Below, in pieces: positions 43,655 through 54,370 of a stretch of 64,000 nt of DNA. The DNA is from Molossus alvarezi (lineage: Eukaryota; Chordata; Mammalia; Chiroptera; Molossidae), in the NCBI GenBank assembly GCA_037176705.1, contig CM073888.1, positions 44,398,810 to 44,462,809 on the forward strand. The letters run 5' to 3'. Within the stretch, counting starts at the first letter, position 1; the number at the start of each line of letters is the position of its first letter. The notes beneath the pieces were generated by a model, which was not told where the DNA came from, searched no databases, and saw only the letters and a program-made list of their open reading frames with translations. The position numbers and the translations under genes are program-made.

Positions 43655-45437
43655 GATTCCTTTGAATGGTATGAATGGTAGGTGGAACACAGCTCATTGT
43701 TTCACTTCTTATAAAATATTCTACCAAAGCATCTGCCCTTCATGAAATTAAATTAAAACATACACACACATTATTTATTTACTCCAAAATTTATTATAGC
43801 TGAATGAAGTGCTGGTAATAGCTAAAAGATTAACAATTACTTGAGTAAATGTCAACACAAAAATGTTTTTTGAGAAATATGCAAAGCTAAGACATGTTTG
43901 TCTAGAATTAGTTTAGTGCAAACATTTTCCTTTTAATAACCTTTTATTCTTTGTTTTTCTTTTTGTTTTAACACTAAGGAAAGCAGAGGTGCAAACTAAT
44001 ATTCTCCTATTACCACTTACATTTAACTATGTGTTGCTATTTTATGGTGTTACATGCATTGTTATTCATATAAAGGTCGCTTCCCCTAAAACACACGTGC
44101 ATCTTAAAGAAAAATCCCCTCACATATTCAGTAGGTTTTGATATAATCTCATTGTCATTCTTGCATCAACTAGTCCACACTCAAAAGAGTTTTTATTCTT
44201 AAGGAGCTTCTTTAAGAAATGAATAAAGTTTACTTCCCTAAAACAAGTTAACTATTAGAGAAACTTAATATGGGCTCCAGAAGTAATTGAACCATTAACT
44301 GGTTTATACACTGATTAGATTGTCTTAAAACCTGAAATAAAGCTGTTCCTCCAGCAGTGTATTACCAATTCTAGGAAGAGTAAAGAGTTTAAATTGCTGA
44401 ACCACATTATTCTCAATCCTCCCTCTGTGCCCTAATTGGAAAAGTCAGTGGATTCTGAATTGTTCTAATATATTAAGACAGCCAAATTCTTCTTATGTTT
44501 CAGAATAAAATTCCTCATGAATTAGAACCTAATATCCGCTAATCATTTCAAACCTCCATGTTTCCTTTAAGATCTAATTTTTGAAAGAGCAGAGTCTAAA
44601 AGTACATGTAAAATAACTCCCTAGTCGGTCACCTTCTTTAACTGCATGGAGGGCATGGCATTGGTGCACACTGGCCTGTGACCGCCCAGCTCCTTCCTCT
44701 CATTTGTCATCCTATCCGTGTGTTCAAGCATTTCTAGTGTTCAATTTGTTCAGTCGAGTCCTCTGACTGTACTACCCGATGTGGGGGGAAATGGCCAAAA
44801 AATCTTAATCTTTCTTCCTAAGAAAACAAGGTCTACTGGGATGTGCCTTTGTGCCTTTTTATTTTTTAATCCTTAAAACATAAAAAAAATAACCCTGAAA
44901 AATCTATCAGGATGAGTAAGTTCTGATGCAAACTAAATAAATACATTACACATTATAAACATCTGTAAAGCAGTTCCCATATCATACTTCTGGGAACATG
45001 TGAGCCTCTCAGGGTGTCACCGAGAGGTTCCTGGGGTAGCTGAAAGGCTGTGTATGCCTTTTAGATGCATTCGATTAATTGAGCAAATAACCTTTTTAAA
45101 AAATGAGTGATTCCTATATTCATTTTGGAATGTGAGCCTAAATGTAACTAAAAGAGATGAATTAGTTTTGCCATCTCTAGGCACAGGAGAGTTAAGTTGA
45201 AGCAGGATTGCTTTAAATGTATTTAATTTGGTTTGCTCCAGAACTGAAAGATACCTTTGGTTAAATGTAATTTGAATTTTGGCCCTTGTGTAATATTTTA
45301 GAGATGGGGTATTTGGAAACAATCATCTGAAAGATGCTCAGTGTTGTGCATTCCTTGTAGTTAAACCATGAGCTTTATGATTATGTGTGATGTACGCCTC
45401 TCTTTTGCATTTAACTGGTTTTCATCTCTTTACCCAG
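42420..45437. other. Intron block with few recognisable repeats
   Basis: Apart from a (CA)n microsatellite at 43615-43653 I recognise no mobile element in this 3-kb intron. No additional exon with matching phase was found. Confidence 0.5.
43615..43653. repeat. (CA)n microsatellite
   Basis: About 19 tandem CA dinucleotides. Confidence 0.95.
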
Positions 45438-45498
45438 GAATCAGGACAGATTATCCCCCTCATTGTGGAAAGTTGTATTCGGTTCATCAACCTCTATG
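45438..45498 (+). CDS. SRGAP1: SRGAP1 exon: start of RhoGAP domain
   Basis: The acceptor is TTTACCCAG before 45438 and the donor is ATG|GTATGC after 45498. The exon is 61 nt, starts in phase 0 and leaves G. It encodes ESGQIIPLIVESCIRFINLY. The PLIVESCI..I..YG pattern is the first helix of the RhoGAP fold. The human protein has Asp-Ser-Gly-Gln at the start as I recall; this copy has Glu. It is separated from the next exon by only 155 bp. Confidence 0.94.
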
Positions 45499-45653
45499 GT
45501 ATGCCATAAACTACAGAATTCTCATTGTAAAAAATAATCACTAGGAATATTTCAGTAAATGTGTCTTTCCATTTAATATTTCATTCTTGAGAAAGGGGGG
45601 ACCTAGAGGATGTAATGGAATCATTTACCCTCCTTCTCTTCTGTTCTCTCTAG

Positions 45654-45731
45654 GTCTTCAGCATCAGGGGATTTTCAGAGTGTCTGGATCCCAGGTGGAG
45701 GTCAATGACATTAAAAATTCATTTGAGAGAG
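45654..45731 (+). CDS. SRGAP1: SRGAP1 exon: RhoGAP arginine finger
   Basis: The acceptor is TTCTCTCTAG before 45654 and the donor is GAGAG|GTAATT after 45731. The exon is 78 nt; GT completes Gly from the previous exon and a final G starts the next Gly. It encodes LQHQGIFRVSGSQVEVND and then IKNSFERG. The Arg of GIFRVSG (AGA at 45677-45679) is the catalytic arginine finger inserted into the GTPase active site to speed GTP hydrolysis on Cdc42/Rac/RhoA-class partners. FRVSG fits SRGAP1 and SRGAP2; SRGAP3 as I recall it has FRVPG. Confidence 0.95.
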
Positions 45732-46229
45732 GTAATTGCATTCCTATACCAATAAGCAAGTCACGTAAAAAGTCATCATCTTCTGTAGACTGAAGTGGCA
45801 CACTCATTCTGTGTCTCTTTGAAACCTTTCTGTTTGCATTTATTTCATTTTGGAAATTGAGGTAGGAATCTATTTAAAATAGTTGAGAAATGAAGCCCAA
45901 ACCATAAGACTTTGTCATCAAGTACAGAAAAGCATATGAGGTTTGCATCCTGGTTTAGGACTGGCAGTGATCATCCTCAGCATGTGGGTCGAAGGGGGCA
46001 CAGCAGGGGTCCTAGAAGAATATCAAGAACAACCCTGGGCCTAGAAAACAGGTGTCTGAGGAGACTGATCCCAGCTTCGTGTCTGTTTCCTTTGTTAGGA
46101 ACTCTTGCCTTCCTTTTATTCCCATCCCCAGACTCCTTCTCTGTGACCAGTTGGTACCTTATTCTTGTTCACAATTGGCTGTCACATAAGTCCTACTAAA
46201 TTGTTGATTAGTATATTATGATTAGCAAA

Positions 46230-46400
46230 ACCATACACTTTTGTGTCAGGCAGACCTAGAATCCAATCACACTCTGTCATTTACTCATTGTGGGATTTGG
46301 GTCAAAGTCACTCATCTCTGACTTTGGCCTCGGTTTCCTCATCTGCAAAATTCCAGGATTGGTGCTGAGGATTAGATGTAATCCATGAAAATACCTAACT
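46230..46400 (+). mobile_element. MIR SINE
   Basis: GTGTCAGGCAGACCTAGAAT, TGTCATTTACTCATTGTGGG and CGGTTTCCTCATCTGCAAAA follow MIR in sense. Confidence 0.75.
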
Positions 46401-46528
46401 CTTTAGTGCTGACTCTTAGTTATTCATGCGCTGCAATTACAATGACCTGAACACATAGGCACCTTCCTTCCCCTGCGTGGAAGTGAAGTAGGAATGCAGA
46501 GGGAGGGGCGAGGTAGCCTGGAGCCAGG

Positions 46529-46553
46529 CCTTCTCTCTCTATCTGTCTCTCTG

Positions 46554-46598
<45 letters not shown>
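46529..46598. repeat. (CT)n / (GTCT)n low-complexity tract
   Basis: Alternating TCTCTCTG and TCTCTCTC units. Confidence 0.9.
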
Positions 46599-46599
<1 letters not shown>

Positions 46600-46896
46600 A
46601 TCCATTGTCCCTGGCCCAGGCTTGGCAGAGGGCCCTTGAAATTTTGAAACCTTGGAACCAGATTCTTTTCCTGTCCCAAATTCTCAGGCTGATACGATGT
46701 GTAGAGCAGAGCGGCCTCCCCTGTCAGCAGCTAAGTGTTCCGAATCGCTAACACTGGCCACACTCAGGGTCACTGACATGCAGTAAAGCCTCAGGGTCCC
46801 CTGCCAGCCACCACCGGCATTAGCTTTCCTTTGAAATTCCCCTGATATTTATTTGTTTGTGATCTCTTTGGGTTAGGCTTTGTCACACTGGGTGGG

Positions 46897-46922
46897 GTGT
46901 GTGTGTGTGTGTGTGTGTGTGT
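46897..46922. repeat. (GT)n microsatellite
   Basis: About 13 tandem GT dinucleotides. Confidence 0.9.
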
Positions 46923-47907
46923 TTGTATACACACACGTACATGGCGGTGAATTTTTGTTTTGTGATTTCCCACCGAGGAGCAGAAAAAAGGATGAAACAT
47001 GTCCCTGAAACTGCCCCAAGAGGCAAAAAAAAAGTTTAAAAAGTTAAAAGGCAGTGTACAATTTTTGTGAACTTTACAAAAGAAGAACATTCTTGTGAAT
47101 AAAAAATGGAGTTTAAGACTGCATCATAGTATATTGAACTTGAGAATTTTATCTCAGTTTCTCAGGGAAGTGGACCAGCCAGGCCACTTACTAATAACTG
47201 CTTACCATAAAGAAATAACATAATTTCATATTTGTGATATATTTTTTAATTTCCACTTTCTATACAAATTCCTTAGTACAGTTAAGGGTCCATTTTCCAA
47301 TCCCCCTGTCTGATTTCAGAATCTTCCACTGCTGAAGGCAGCTTCGAATGTGCTGTGAACCACCTGGCCACTTCGGGAAAAACTTACCAATTTAATTGCA
47401 GGTGTTCACAGTCAGGTAGAGCCTGTGATATTTGTGATTCATTTTTCTGATCCACTTAGTATAGCCAGACAGACCTATTTTGTGTTGTTTCCCCCCCGCC
47501 CCAGGAGGTTAAGAAACACAGAATGTAGTATTTGAATTCCTGTCAAACTAAGATTACAGATTTTAGACTCAAAAAAAAAAAAAAAGAAAGAAAGAAAAAA
47601 GCTGAGTAAAATGTTAAATCCCACAATATTTTATTTTAAGATTTTGGTAACTTGCAAGGGATTATTTGGTAGCATAAGATTTTAAAAAAAAAAAAAAAAA
47701 AAGCTTTATTTTAGTCAACTATTTTTAAGTTAATCATGGGGTGGTATATCTAAACCAATTATTTCAATTTTAGTACCATATAATCTTTCACAAAGTATAA
47801 TTAGAAGGTATATATATATATATACATGTGTGTGTGTGTGTAGAAACATATTTTTGTTCAGAGGGAGAAAAAGAAACACTGTGCATGTAACCTTTTTTTT
47901 TTTTTAG

Positions 47908-48042
47908 GTGAAAACCCTTTGGCCGATGACCAGAGTAACCATGACATTAACTCAGTTGCTGGCGTTCTGAAGCTCTATTTCCGTGGGCTGGAAAACCCCC
48001 TCTTTCCTAAGGAAAGATTTAATGATCTGATTTCTTGTATCA
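47908..48042 (+). CDS. SRGAP1: SRGAP1 exon: RhoGAP core with conserved Lys
   Basis: The acceptor follows a 13-T tract ending TTTTTAG before 47908; the donor is ATCA|GTAAGT after 48042. The exon is 135 nt. It encodes ENPLADDQSNHDINSVAGVL followed by KLYFRGLENPLFPKERFND and LISCI. The Lys of the VLKLYFRGLENPLFP motif (AAG at 47970-47972) is a conserved RhoGAP residue that stabilises the finger arginine and switch regions. The ENPLADDQSNHD wording separates SRGAP1 from the EDPLAGDQNDHD (SRGAP2) and EDPLVDDQNERD (SRGAP3) forms as I recall them. Confidence 0.95.
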
Positions 48043-49469
48043 GTAAGTGGACCTTATTTTTCAGTCTTTCCCACCAGAATTGTTTCCCTGACCAGTTTCC
48101 TGGAAAAGGCAGTGGCCCCTCGCCCAGTCCTCCCCACCCCCACCATTAGCCCATCACCACCAACTTTCTGAGACGATTTGTTTTCTTTCTGGGCCAGCGT
48201 GAGTCATCTTCCCAGCTGTGGCCTCGCCCTTAGCTGAGTGGGCTTTGCTCCTGAACTTGCTCAGACTCCACAGAGCCCAAGAGCTTCCCACTGAGTGGCT
48301 GGAAAAAAGCAGAAAGGCAGGTGCCAACCAGCTAAGGAAGAGGAGGAGTTATAAGCACGGAAATATAACTTATTTTCGGCTTTCAGTTCTTGGTTTTCTC
48401 CACCAATCTTAGGAGTGGGGTAACTTATCCATCTTGAATGTTACTTCAAGAAAGAAGGTAAACTGAGATAAACAATCATGATTACTGTGCCGGAACACCG
48501 GGCGGTAATCATCTGTCGGTGGGCATCCCCAGCCAACAGGCCGAGTTGCACAGGGCCGTGGATGATATATTATGGAACCAATAATCATCAGCAGAGTGAA
48601 TAATTACTGTTTTCTTCAGTGTCGGCATTAGACACTAAGGAGGGAAGGTGAAGACAACGTCAGGAATTCGGTATTAGTCGAGTTCCATACATCTAAGAAC
48701 GCGGGGCCCCTTTAAGTCCATTTTCCCAAGCGAGGGTCCAGGACTTAAATCACATAGTGAAGGCTTTCATAAGAATCAGGCGTTACTCTAATAAGGAAAC
48801 CTCCTACCCCCGCTTTCCAGCTTCACACCTGAATCAACAAGTTCTATTGACTTTGCCTCGAAAAATGTCTCTCCTCAGCCCTCCTTCCCCAACCTCACCA
48901 CCATTTCCCCGCTGAAGCTGTCGCTGTGGTCCCTTGGTTCTGGGTTTGCCTTCTCATCCCGCTCTCCACATCAGCCCACGTGTCACACTGCAGCTGGGTT
49001 TCAAAAGACAAATTGGGTTCCGCCGCTCCCTCCACCTCCTGTTTAAAACCTGTTTTCATGTTTCCCACCTAAAAACAAACTCCGTGGAGCGAGCCGTTCA
49101 TAGAACAGAATTCTGCCCCTAGCTGATCTCTTTCTACTTTGGTGCCTTCGTCTCCTGCCACCCCGGACCCGGTTCCTTTCTGTTTCACCGACGGCAAAGT
49201 GCCAGCCGCCGGGCCGCTGCCCACCTCCACGCCTTTGCCATGCGGGTCCGTCCGCTGCCCCTCACAGCCACTGACCCCTGCTGTGAAGTCCTGGCTGGCC
49301 TGGCACTCCTCCCGGAACACCATCTCCCTGAAGCAGAACTGGGCGCTTTCTCCTCTATTAATGCTCCACTGCCTACTGATGCCCATCACTTTTCCTATCA
49401 CCCCACATTACAGTCTTTTTAACCCCACCGTCTCCGTCTCCTAGAGAGAGAGTTCAGGGAAAGGTTAAG

Positions 49470-49690
49470 AATTGGCCTCTGGACTCAGATAGCCAGGACC
49501 AAATCCTCGGTCCGAAGTGCTCACCAGCTATGTGACTGCAGGGAGGCTTCCTGATCTCTGCACCTCGGTTTCGCCAGCTGAAAGGGAGAAGGTCAGGTCA
49601 TGTGTCATGGGCTGTGAGATTAATGAGTTAATACGCGTGACGTGTCAAGAAGAGTGTCGGCAGTGTGCTCAATGAAACGCCTAGAGTTAA
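49470..49690 (+). mobile_element. MIR SINE
   Basis: GGCCTCTGGACTCAGATAGC, CACCAGCTATGTGACTGCAG and ATCTCTGCACCTCGGTTTCG follow MIR in sense. Confidence 0.75.
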
Positions 49691-50289
49691 GCTCCAGAGG
49701 CCTCTACGCTCTTGATGGATTATTCAGTTTTTGTAGTTTTCAACATTTGGCATAGTTAAATTCCAGGCACACAGTAAGTGCACAATTCATAGTTGTTAAA
49801 TCAAATTTCAACGAAGAGTCCAAATTCCACCAAAGTTTTTTTGTTGGCATCCATGCCTCAAGTCCTGCCTCGCGTTGGGTATGAATTCCCCAGTCACTAC
49901 CTTCGCCCCTGCCCCATCCAGTTGGGTGTCTTGTGTGGAATTCCGAAGTGTGTCTGTCCATTCCAGGGCCCTTGCATAGTCTGAGTCATCTCAGTGGGTC
50001 TCTGACCCAGCTGGACAGAACTGCAAAGGAGGTGTCACACTTCTGGAATTCTCCTTTGGCCGTGTCCAAAGATTTTCCTCACATCCCAGCCAGAAAGCTT
50101 AAATCTGGAAAAATAATAAGCACTCTACGAATGCTTAGAGGTTTTCGAGGCACAGTACATCATATCAACGTGTATATGTGTACCAGTTGGAGAAAGAGCA
50201 TTGGGCTACATGGTCAGTTACTATTGTAAAATTATTTCACGCTTTCTTTGGATAAGAAGACATATTATTTCATTGTGGTTATTAAAAGC

Positions 50290-50510
50290 TGAAGCCGTTG
50301 AATCAAAAATATCAAGATTCAACTCCTTGCTTTACCACCTAACAGCTTTGTAACCTTGGACAGAGAGTAATACTTAATCTTATTAAATATCTGTTTCTAT
50401 ATCTACTTCGTAGAGTGTATGAAGAATAAATGAAACAACTCATATAAAGTGTTTAGCATCATGCCTGGCACATAGTAAGCCTCCATAAGTGTTGTTAGCT
50501 GTCATCATTA
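50290..50510 (+). mobile_element. MIR SINE
   Basis: CTAACAGCTTTGTAACCTTG, AATAAATGAAACAACTCATA and CATGCCTGGCACATAGTAAG follow MIR in sense. Confidence 0.8.
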
Positions 50511-51276
50511 CAACTATTACAACTACTACTACTGTAGACTCGGGTCACGTGTGCCAATACCTGGGTTGGCCACTTACCAGTTTGTCTGTTTGCCTAAACA
50601 TGTGGGGTTTTTTTACATAATTACTTCATACATTTGGAAATTATGTTAGTATAACCAAAACGTGGTGTTGGTTCCAGCATGATTTCACCAGCACATTAAA
50701 TGCTTTGTAACAATAAAAGACAAGTTTTCCACAATCAAATTGTTAGGCTTAGCAAACTACGAAGGCTGTAAGGAAATAATGGGAAATCTGCAGCAATATC
50801 TTTCTTTCCCGCTAGCAGTGCCTTAATGAAATGCTGCAAGTGCAAATGAAGAAGCTGCCAAGACGTCTACCCCTGTGTTCATTAAAGCAATGAAGGGAAT
50901 TAATGAAGATCAATGGATTAATAATCCTTGGGTTAAATTTTATGAAAATAGTCTCCATTAGAAACGAAAACCCTCCAGGACTTTCATCTCAAAGAAGCAG
51001 GAGCCCCCTTGGGTTTAAGGTTGATAAGGATGCCAGGTGCACACACCAGTAGAGATGTAACTGTGCTAGTAATTTAAGTAGTTATTGTTAATGTTTCTGT
51101 TAGTGCTCTAGTTACAAACTTTCATAGGTGTTAACAGTCTGTCCCAAAGCATAAGTTCAGTTATTTTTAGTATGCAGTTTTGCAGAATAGAATATTATCA
51201 AGAACATGCGAGGACATTATATATAACAACCCCTTTTCTTCCAACATTTTATCTCTTTTAAAAGAGGGGATTTCTG

Positions 51277-51531
51277 CCCTGGCCAGTTTGGCTCAATGGT
51301 TAGAATATCAGCCTGTGATTCAGAGAGACCCGGGTTGGGTTCCTGCTAAGGGCATGTACCTTAGTTGCAGTTTGTCCCCAGCCCCAGTTGGGGTCATGTG
51401 AGTGGCAACCAGTCGATGTGTCTCTCTCACATCGATGTTTCTCTCTCTCTCTTCCTCCCTCCCTCCCTCTCACTCTATCTGAAGATGAATGCAAAAATGT
51501 CCTCGGGTGAGGATTAAAAACAAAAAGGGGG
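51277..51531 (+). mobile_element. Ves-type SINE, copy 10
   Basis: CCCTGGCCAGTTTGGCTCAA head with several substitutions and CCTCGGGTGAGGATTAAAAA tail. Duplication GGGGATTTCTG at 51266-51276 and 51532-51542. Confidence 0.95.
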
Positions 51532-52060
51532 GGGGATTTCTGACTATTATTGATTTATCTCCAGGTAAGCATTTTTTCTTACCTGTCAATATGACCACGA
51601 TGTGTCTATAGTTTTCCTGGATTTTCAAAAAATCTTTTAGAATGATATATATGTCCATCTTTATATTCTCTCATTGATATTAATATTTTGTTGATTTGAA
51701 CCATTGATAAATTGCCTACAATGTGCAAAACTTTCTAGGGATCCAAGACTTGATTTTTGCATTCAAAAGGCTGAAAATCGGTAGGGGAGATAAGATATTG
51801 TCATATAAATGCAACCTAAATGTAATAGTAGCACGGAAATTTAGAAATTGCACAGGGGAGAGAGCACCCAGGGAGGTCAGTTGTTTTTATTTATGTCGTA
51901 TTCTCCTGGCATTGCCATAATTGCATTTGACTTTCCCTAATAAGGTAATTGCATGTGTCGGTTATTTTGTATAGAAAAATCTTCCCTTTTCACCTTTTTT
52001 AAGAGATACATAAACCTCTAGTTTTTATTTACCTATTTTGGGATTGTTTGGGGAGATTTA

Positions 52061-52320
52061 TTTACTTATTTATTTATTTATTCTCACCTGAGGACATTTT
52101 TTGCATTTATCATCAGATAGGGAGGGAGGGAGAAAGGGAAGAAGAGAGAGAGAGAAACATCGACATGAACGAGACACATCAAGTGGCTGCAACCCACATG
52201 AACCCAACTGGGGCCAGGGAAAAACTGCAACTGAGGTACATGCCCTTAGCAGGAACCGAACTCGGGACTCTCTAGTCCGCAGGCCGACGCTCTAACTGCT
52301 GAGCCAAACTGGCCAGGGCT
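52061..52320 (-). mobile_element. Ves-type SINE, copy 11 (antisense to the gene)
   Basis: TTCTCACCTGAGGACATTTT start, GAGAGAGAGAGAAACATCGA, GGAACCGAACTCGGGACTCT and GAGCCAAACTGGCCAGGGCT at the right. Duplication GGGGAGATTTA at 52050-52060 and 52321-52331. Confidence 0.95.
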
Positions 52321-52431
52321 GGGGAGATTTAGTTTTATGATGAGTTATTATTATGCCATTTTTATGCCCCTAAATACCACGTTCTTTGGAAGCTTTCTGT
52401 GTGTGTAGTAAAAGAGGACTGGTTTTAGCTT

Positions 52432-52471
<40 letters not shown>
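52432..52471. repeat. (CT)n microsatellite
   Basis: About 19 CT dinucleotides outside any SINE. Confidence 0.95.
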
Positions 52472-52476
<5 letters not shown>

Positions 52477-53789
52477 AATGTGCACTGTTCATTCTCCAAT
52501 TCACTGCAAATTTCTTTTTAAAAATTGCTTACCTGAAGACCTGGTGAACTCAGAGACAATCTAAATTTTAAGTAACAAACTCGGTAGGATCTCAGTTTCT
52601 CACCCAAGGGTTGATTTTTTTTTTTTTCCAACCGTCCACTTTGTGAATGGTTTTATGAACGCTCCAGACTATGCCCACACAGTCTGGGCAGCTTCTAGAC
52701 CGTCTGTGTGCTATGGCTCTGAGATTCCCGGGGCAGGCGTCCAAGTGACTTGCTTTAGAAGAGCTACTCAAACAATTCATGGTCTCTCCCGGCTGCCTCA
52801 GGCTGAGAGCCCAGAGGAAACATTCTCACCTCATTTTACATCATATGTTATTATTTAGGTGACTGCTCTGGACATGAGGAAACATTTTTAGGGGGTGATT
52901 TTTTACATAGCACAAAACCAACATGTAGTCATTGTAGAATGTTTGAAAAAACACACAAAAATAAAATGCTGCCGTGCATAGTGCCACCACCCAAAGGGCT
53001 TCATTGTTGTGTGCGTTGCGTTTTCTTCTGCCCTTTTGCTGTTCGTGCGCACTCAACTTTTGTTAAAGCCCAAGTAGAACTGTACTGTCCATTGTGTTCA
53101 GCATCGACCCTCTTTTGACTTTTTTATTACAGAGAATTTCAACCCTCTACAAAATAATACAAAATAATATAATGAACCCCAGTATAAATGGTCACCTAGC
53201 TTTAACAATTTTCATTTCTTGAACAGAATTATTCCACCAGTACACCTTCCATCATCCCTCTGATATCTTATCACTTCACCTGTGTGTATATATCTCTGGA
53301 AGATGAGGATTCTTTTCTTTTTTGTTATATATACAACCTATCTCCAATACCATTATCATACCTTAAAAAAAAAATAATGCATTCCAACTACCAAATAGCC
53401 AATAAGAGCTTTTTTATTTTTATTATTTTTTAAATTAATTAATTTATTTTTGTTACAGATCTTTCTCCTTTTTCCCCCACTGATTCTCCCCTCCCCCTCC
53501 CTCCCCGCCCTGTCCCCAGCTTTGTTGTCCATGACCTTTGTTCATGCACACATGCATATAAGTTCTGTGGTTTATCTCTCCCCCATCACCTAGCTAATAC
53601 AAAAAAATGAAACTAGACCAATCAGTGCTTTTTAAAAAGCAATTGTTTATTGTATTATTAATGTGTGGTCACTGTAGCAAAACTAGAAAGTAAACTAGAG
53701 AAACAAATCACCTGAATTCCTCTATACAAAGGTGATAGTCACCTTTTTAGTGGCTTTCTAGAATTTTTCTGTACATACCTACATATTTT
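52472..53789. other. Intronic sequence, partly repeat-like, unassigned
   Basis: About 53110-53330 (AATTTCAACCCTCTACAAAA) and 53440-53620 (TTTTTGTTACAGATCTTTCT) look like LINE 3' debris in reverse, but I cannot fix the family. No exon is found. Confidence 0.4.
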
Positions 53790-54170
53790 CAAAAGCAGCT
53801 TCTCGAGATATAATTCTCATATCATGCAATTTATTTATTAAGGTATACAATTCAGTGGTTTTTACTGTATTCACAGATTATTCACCACAATCAATTTAAC
53901 ATTCTTATGACTCCAAAAGAAATCCCAATTAGCAGACACTTCTCATTGATGCCCAACCACCACCACCCTCAGGACTAGGCAACTACTAATCTACTTTCTA
54001 TCTATAAATGTATGTATTCTGGCCATTTCATAGAAATGGACTGATACAATATGTAGTCTTTTGTGACTGGCTTCATTCACTTAGCCTAATGTCTAAAGGT
54101 TCCTCCATGTTGCATGTATCAGTACTTTATTTTATTGCCAAATAATATTCCATTATATGGGTATACCACA
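53790..54170 (-). mobile_element. Old L1 3'UTR-type fragment, minus orientation
   Basis: AAGGTATACAATTCAGTGGT, TTTTGTGACTGGCTTCATTC, ACTTAGCCTAATGTCTAAAG and AATAATATTCCATTATATGG parallel the minus-strand fragments at 13555 and 56075. Confidence 0.7.
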
Positions 54171-54239
54171 ATTACATATTTTAATAAAAGTTATATAATA
54201 TCAATAATACAAGTGGCTGTTAATGGATGTGAGATTTCT

Positions 54240-54370
54240 TTATGAGGCGATGAAATGTTCTAAAACTAAGATAACGGTTGATCAACTGTGAATATACTAA
54301 AAGCCATTGAATTGTATACTTTAAGTGTGAATTATATGATATATAAATTATATCTCAAGAAATCTGTCAT
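54240..54370 (+). mobile_element. Old L1 3' terminal fragment
   Basis: GGTTGATCAACTGTGAATAT, AAAAGCCATTGAATTGTATA and ATATAAATTATATCTCAA follow a common L1M 3' end. Confidence 0.65.

Larger units (their letters stand above)
45732..47907. other. Intron with simple repeats and one MIR
   Basis: Holds a MIR (46230-46400), a CT/GTCT low-complexity tract (about 46529-46598), a (GT)n run (46897-46922), A-runs near 47572 and 47684 and a (TA)n(TG)n run near 47812-47842. No further exon is seen. Confidence 0.55.
48043..51276. other. Intron segment with MIRs and possible conserved non-coding DNA
   Basis: Two MIR copies lie at about 49470-49690 and 50290-50510. Segments near 48480-48650 and 50860-50960 are rich in homeodomain-like TAAT/ATTA words and lack repeat signatures. 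Open frames at about 49069-49444 lie on both strands and are not convincing as coding. Confidence 0.45.

Noticed and set aside
45587..45793. Open frame reading in from the intron before the arginine-finger exon
   Set aside because: The start lies before the acceptor at 45653; true coding is 45654-45731.
46494..46751. Serine/leucine-repeat open frames over the CT tract
   Set aside because: Translation of a simple repeat.
47401..47414. Possible 14-nt microexon between TTTAATTGCAG and GTAGAG
   Set aside because: Insertion here would break the Gly codon frame between the known exons, and no family sequence corresponds.
47919..48149. Open frame with an internal ATG-like start in the RhoGAP exon
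   Set aside because: It is the exon 47908-48042 plus intron read-through; no sign of a separate gene.
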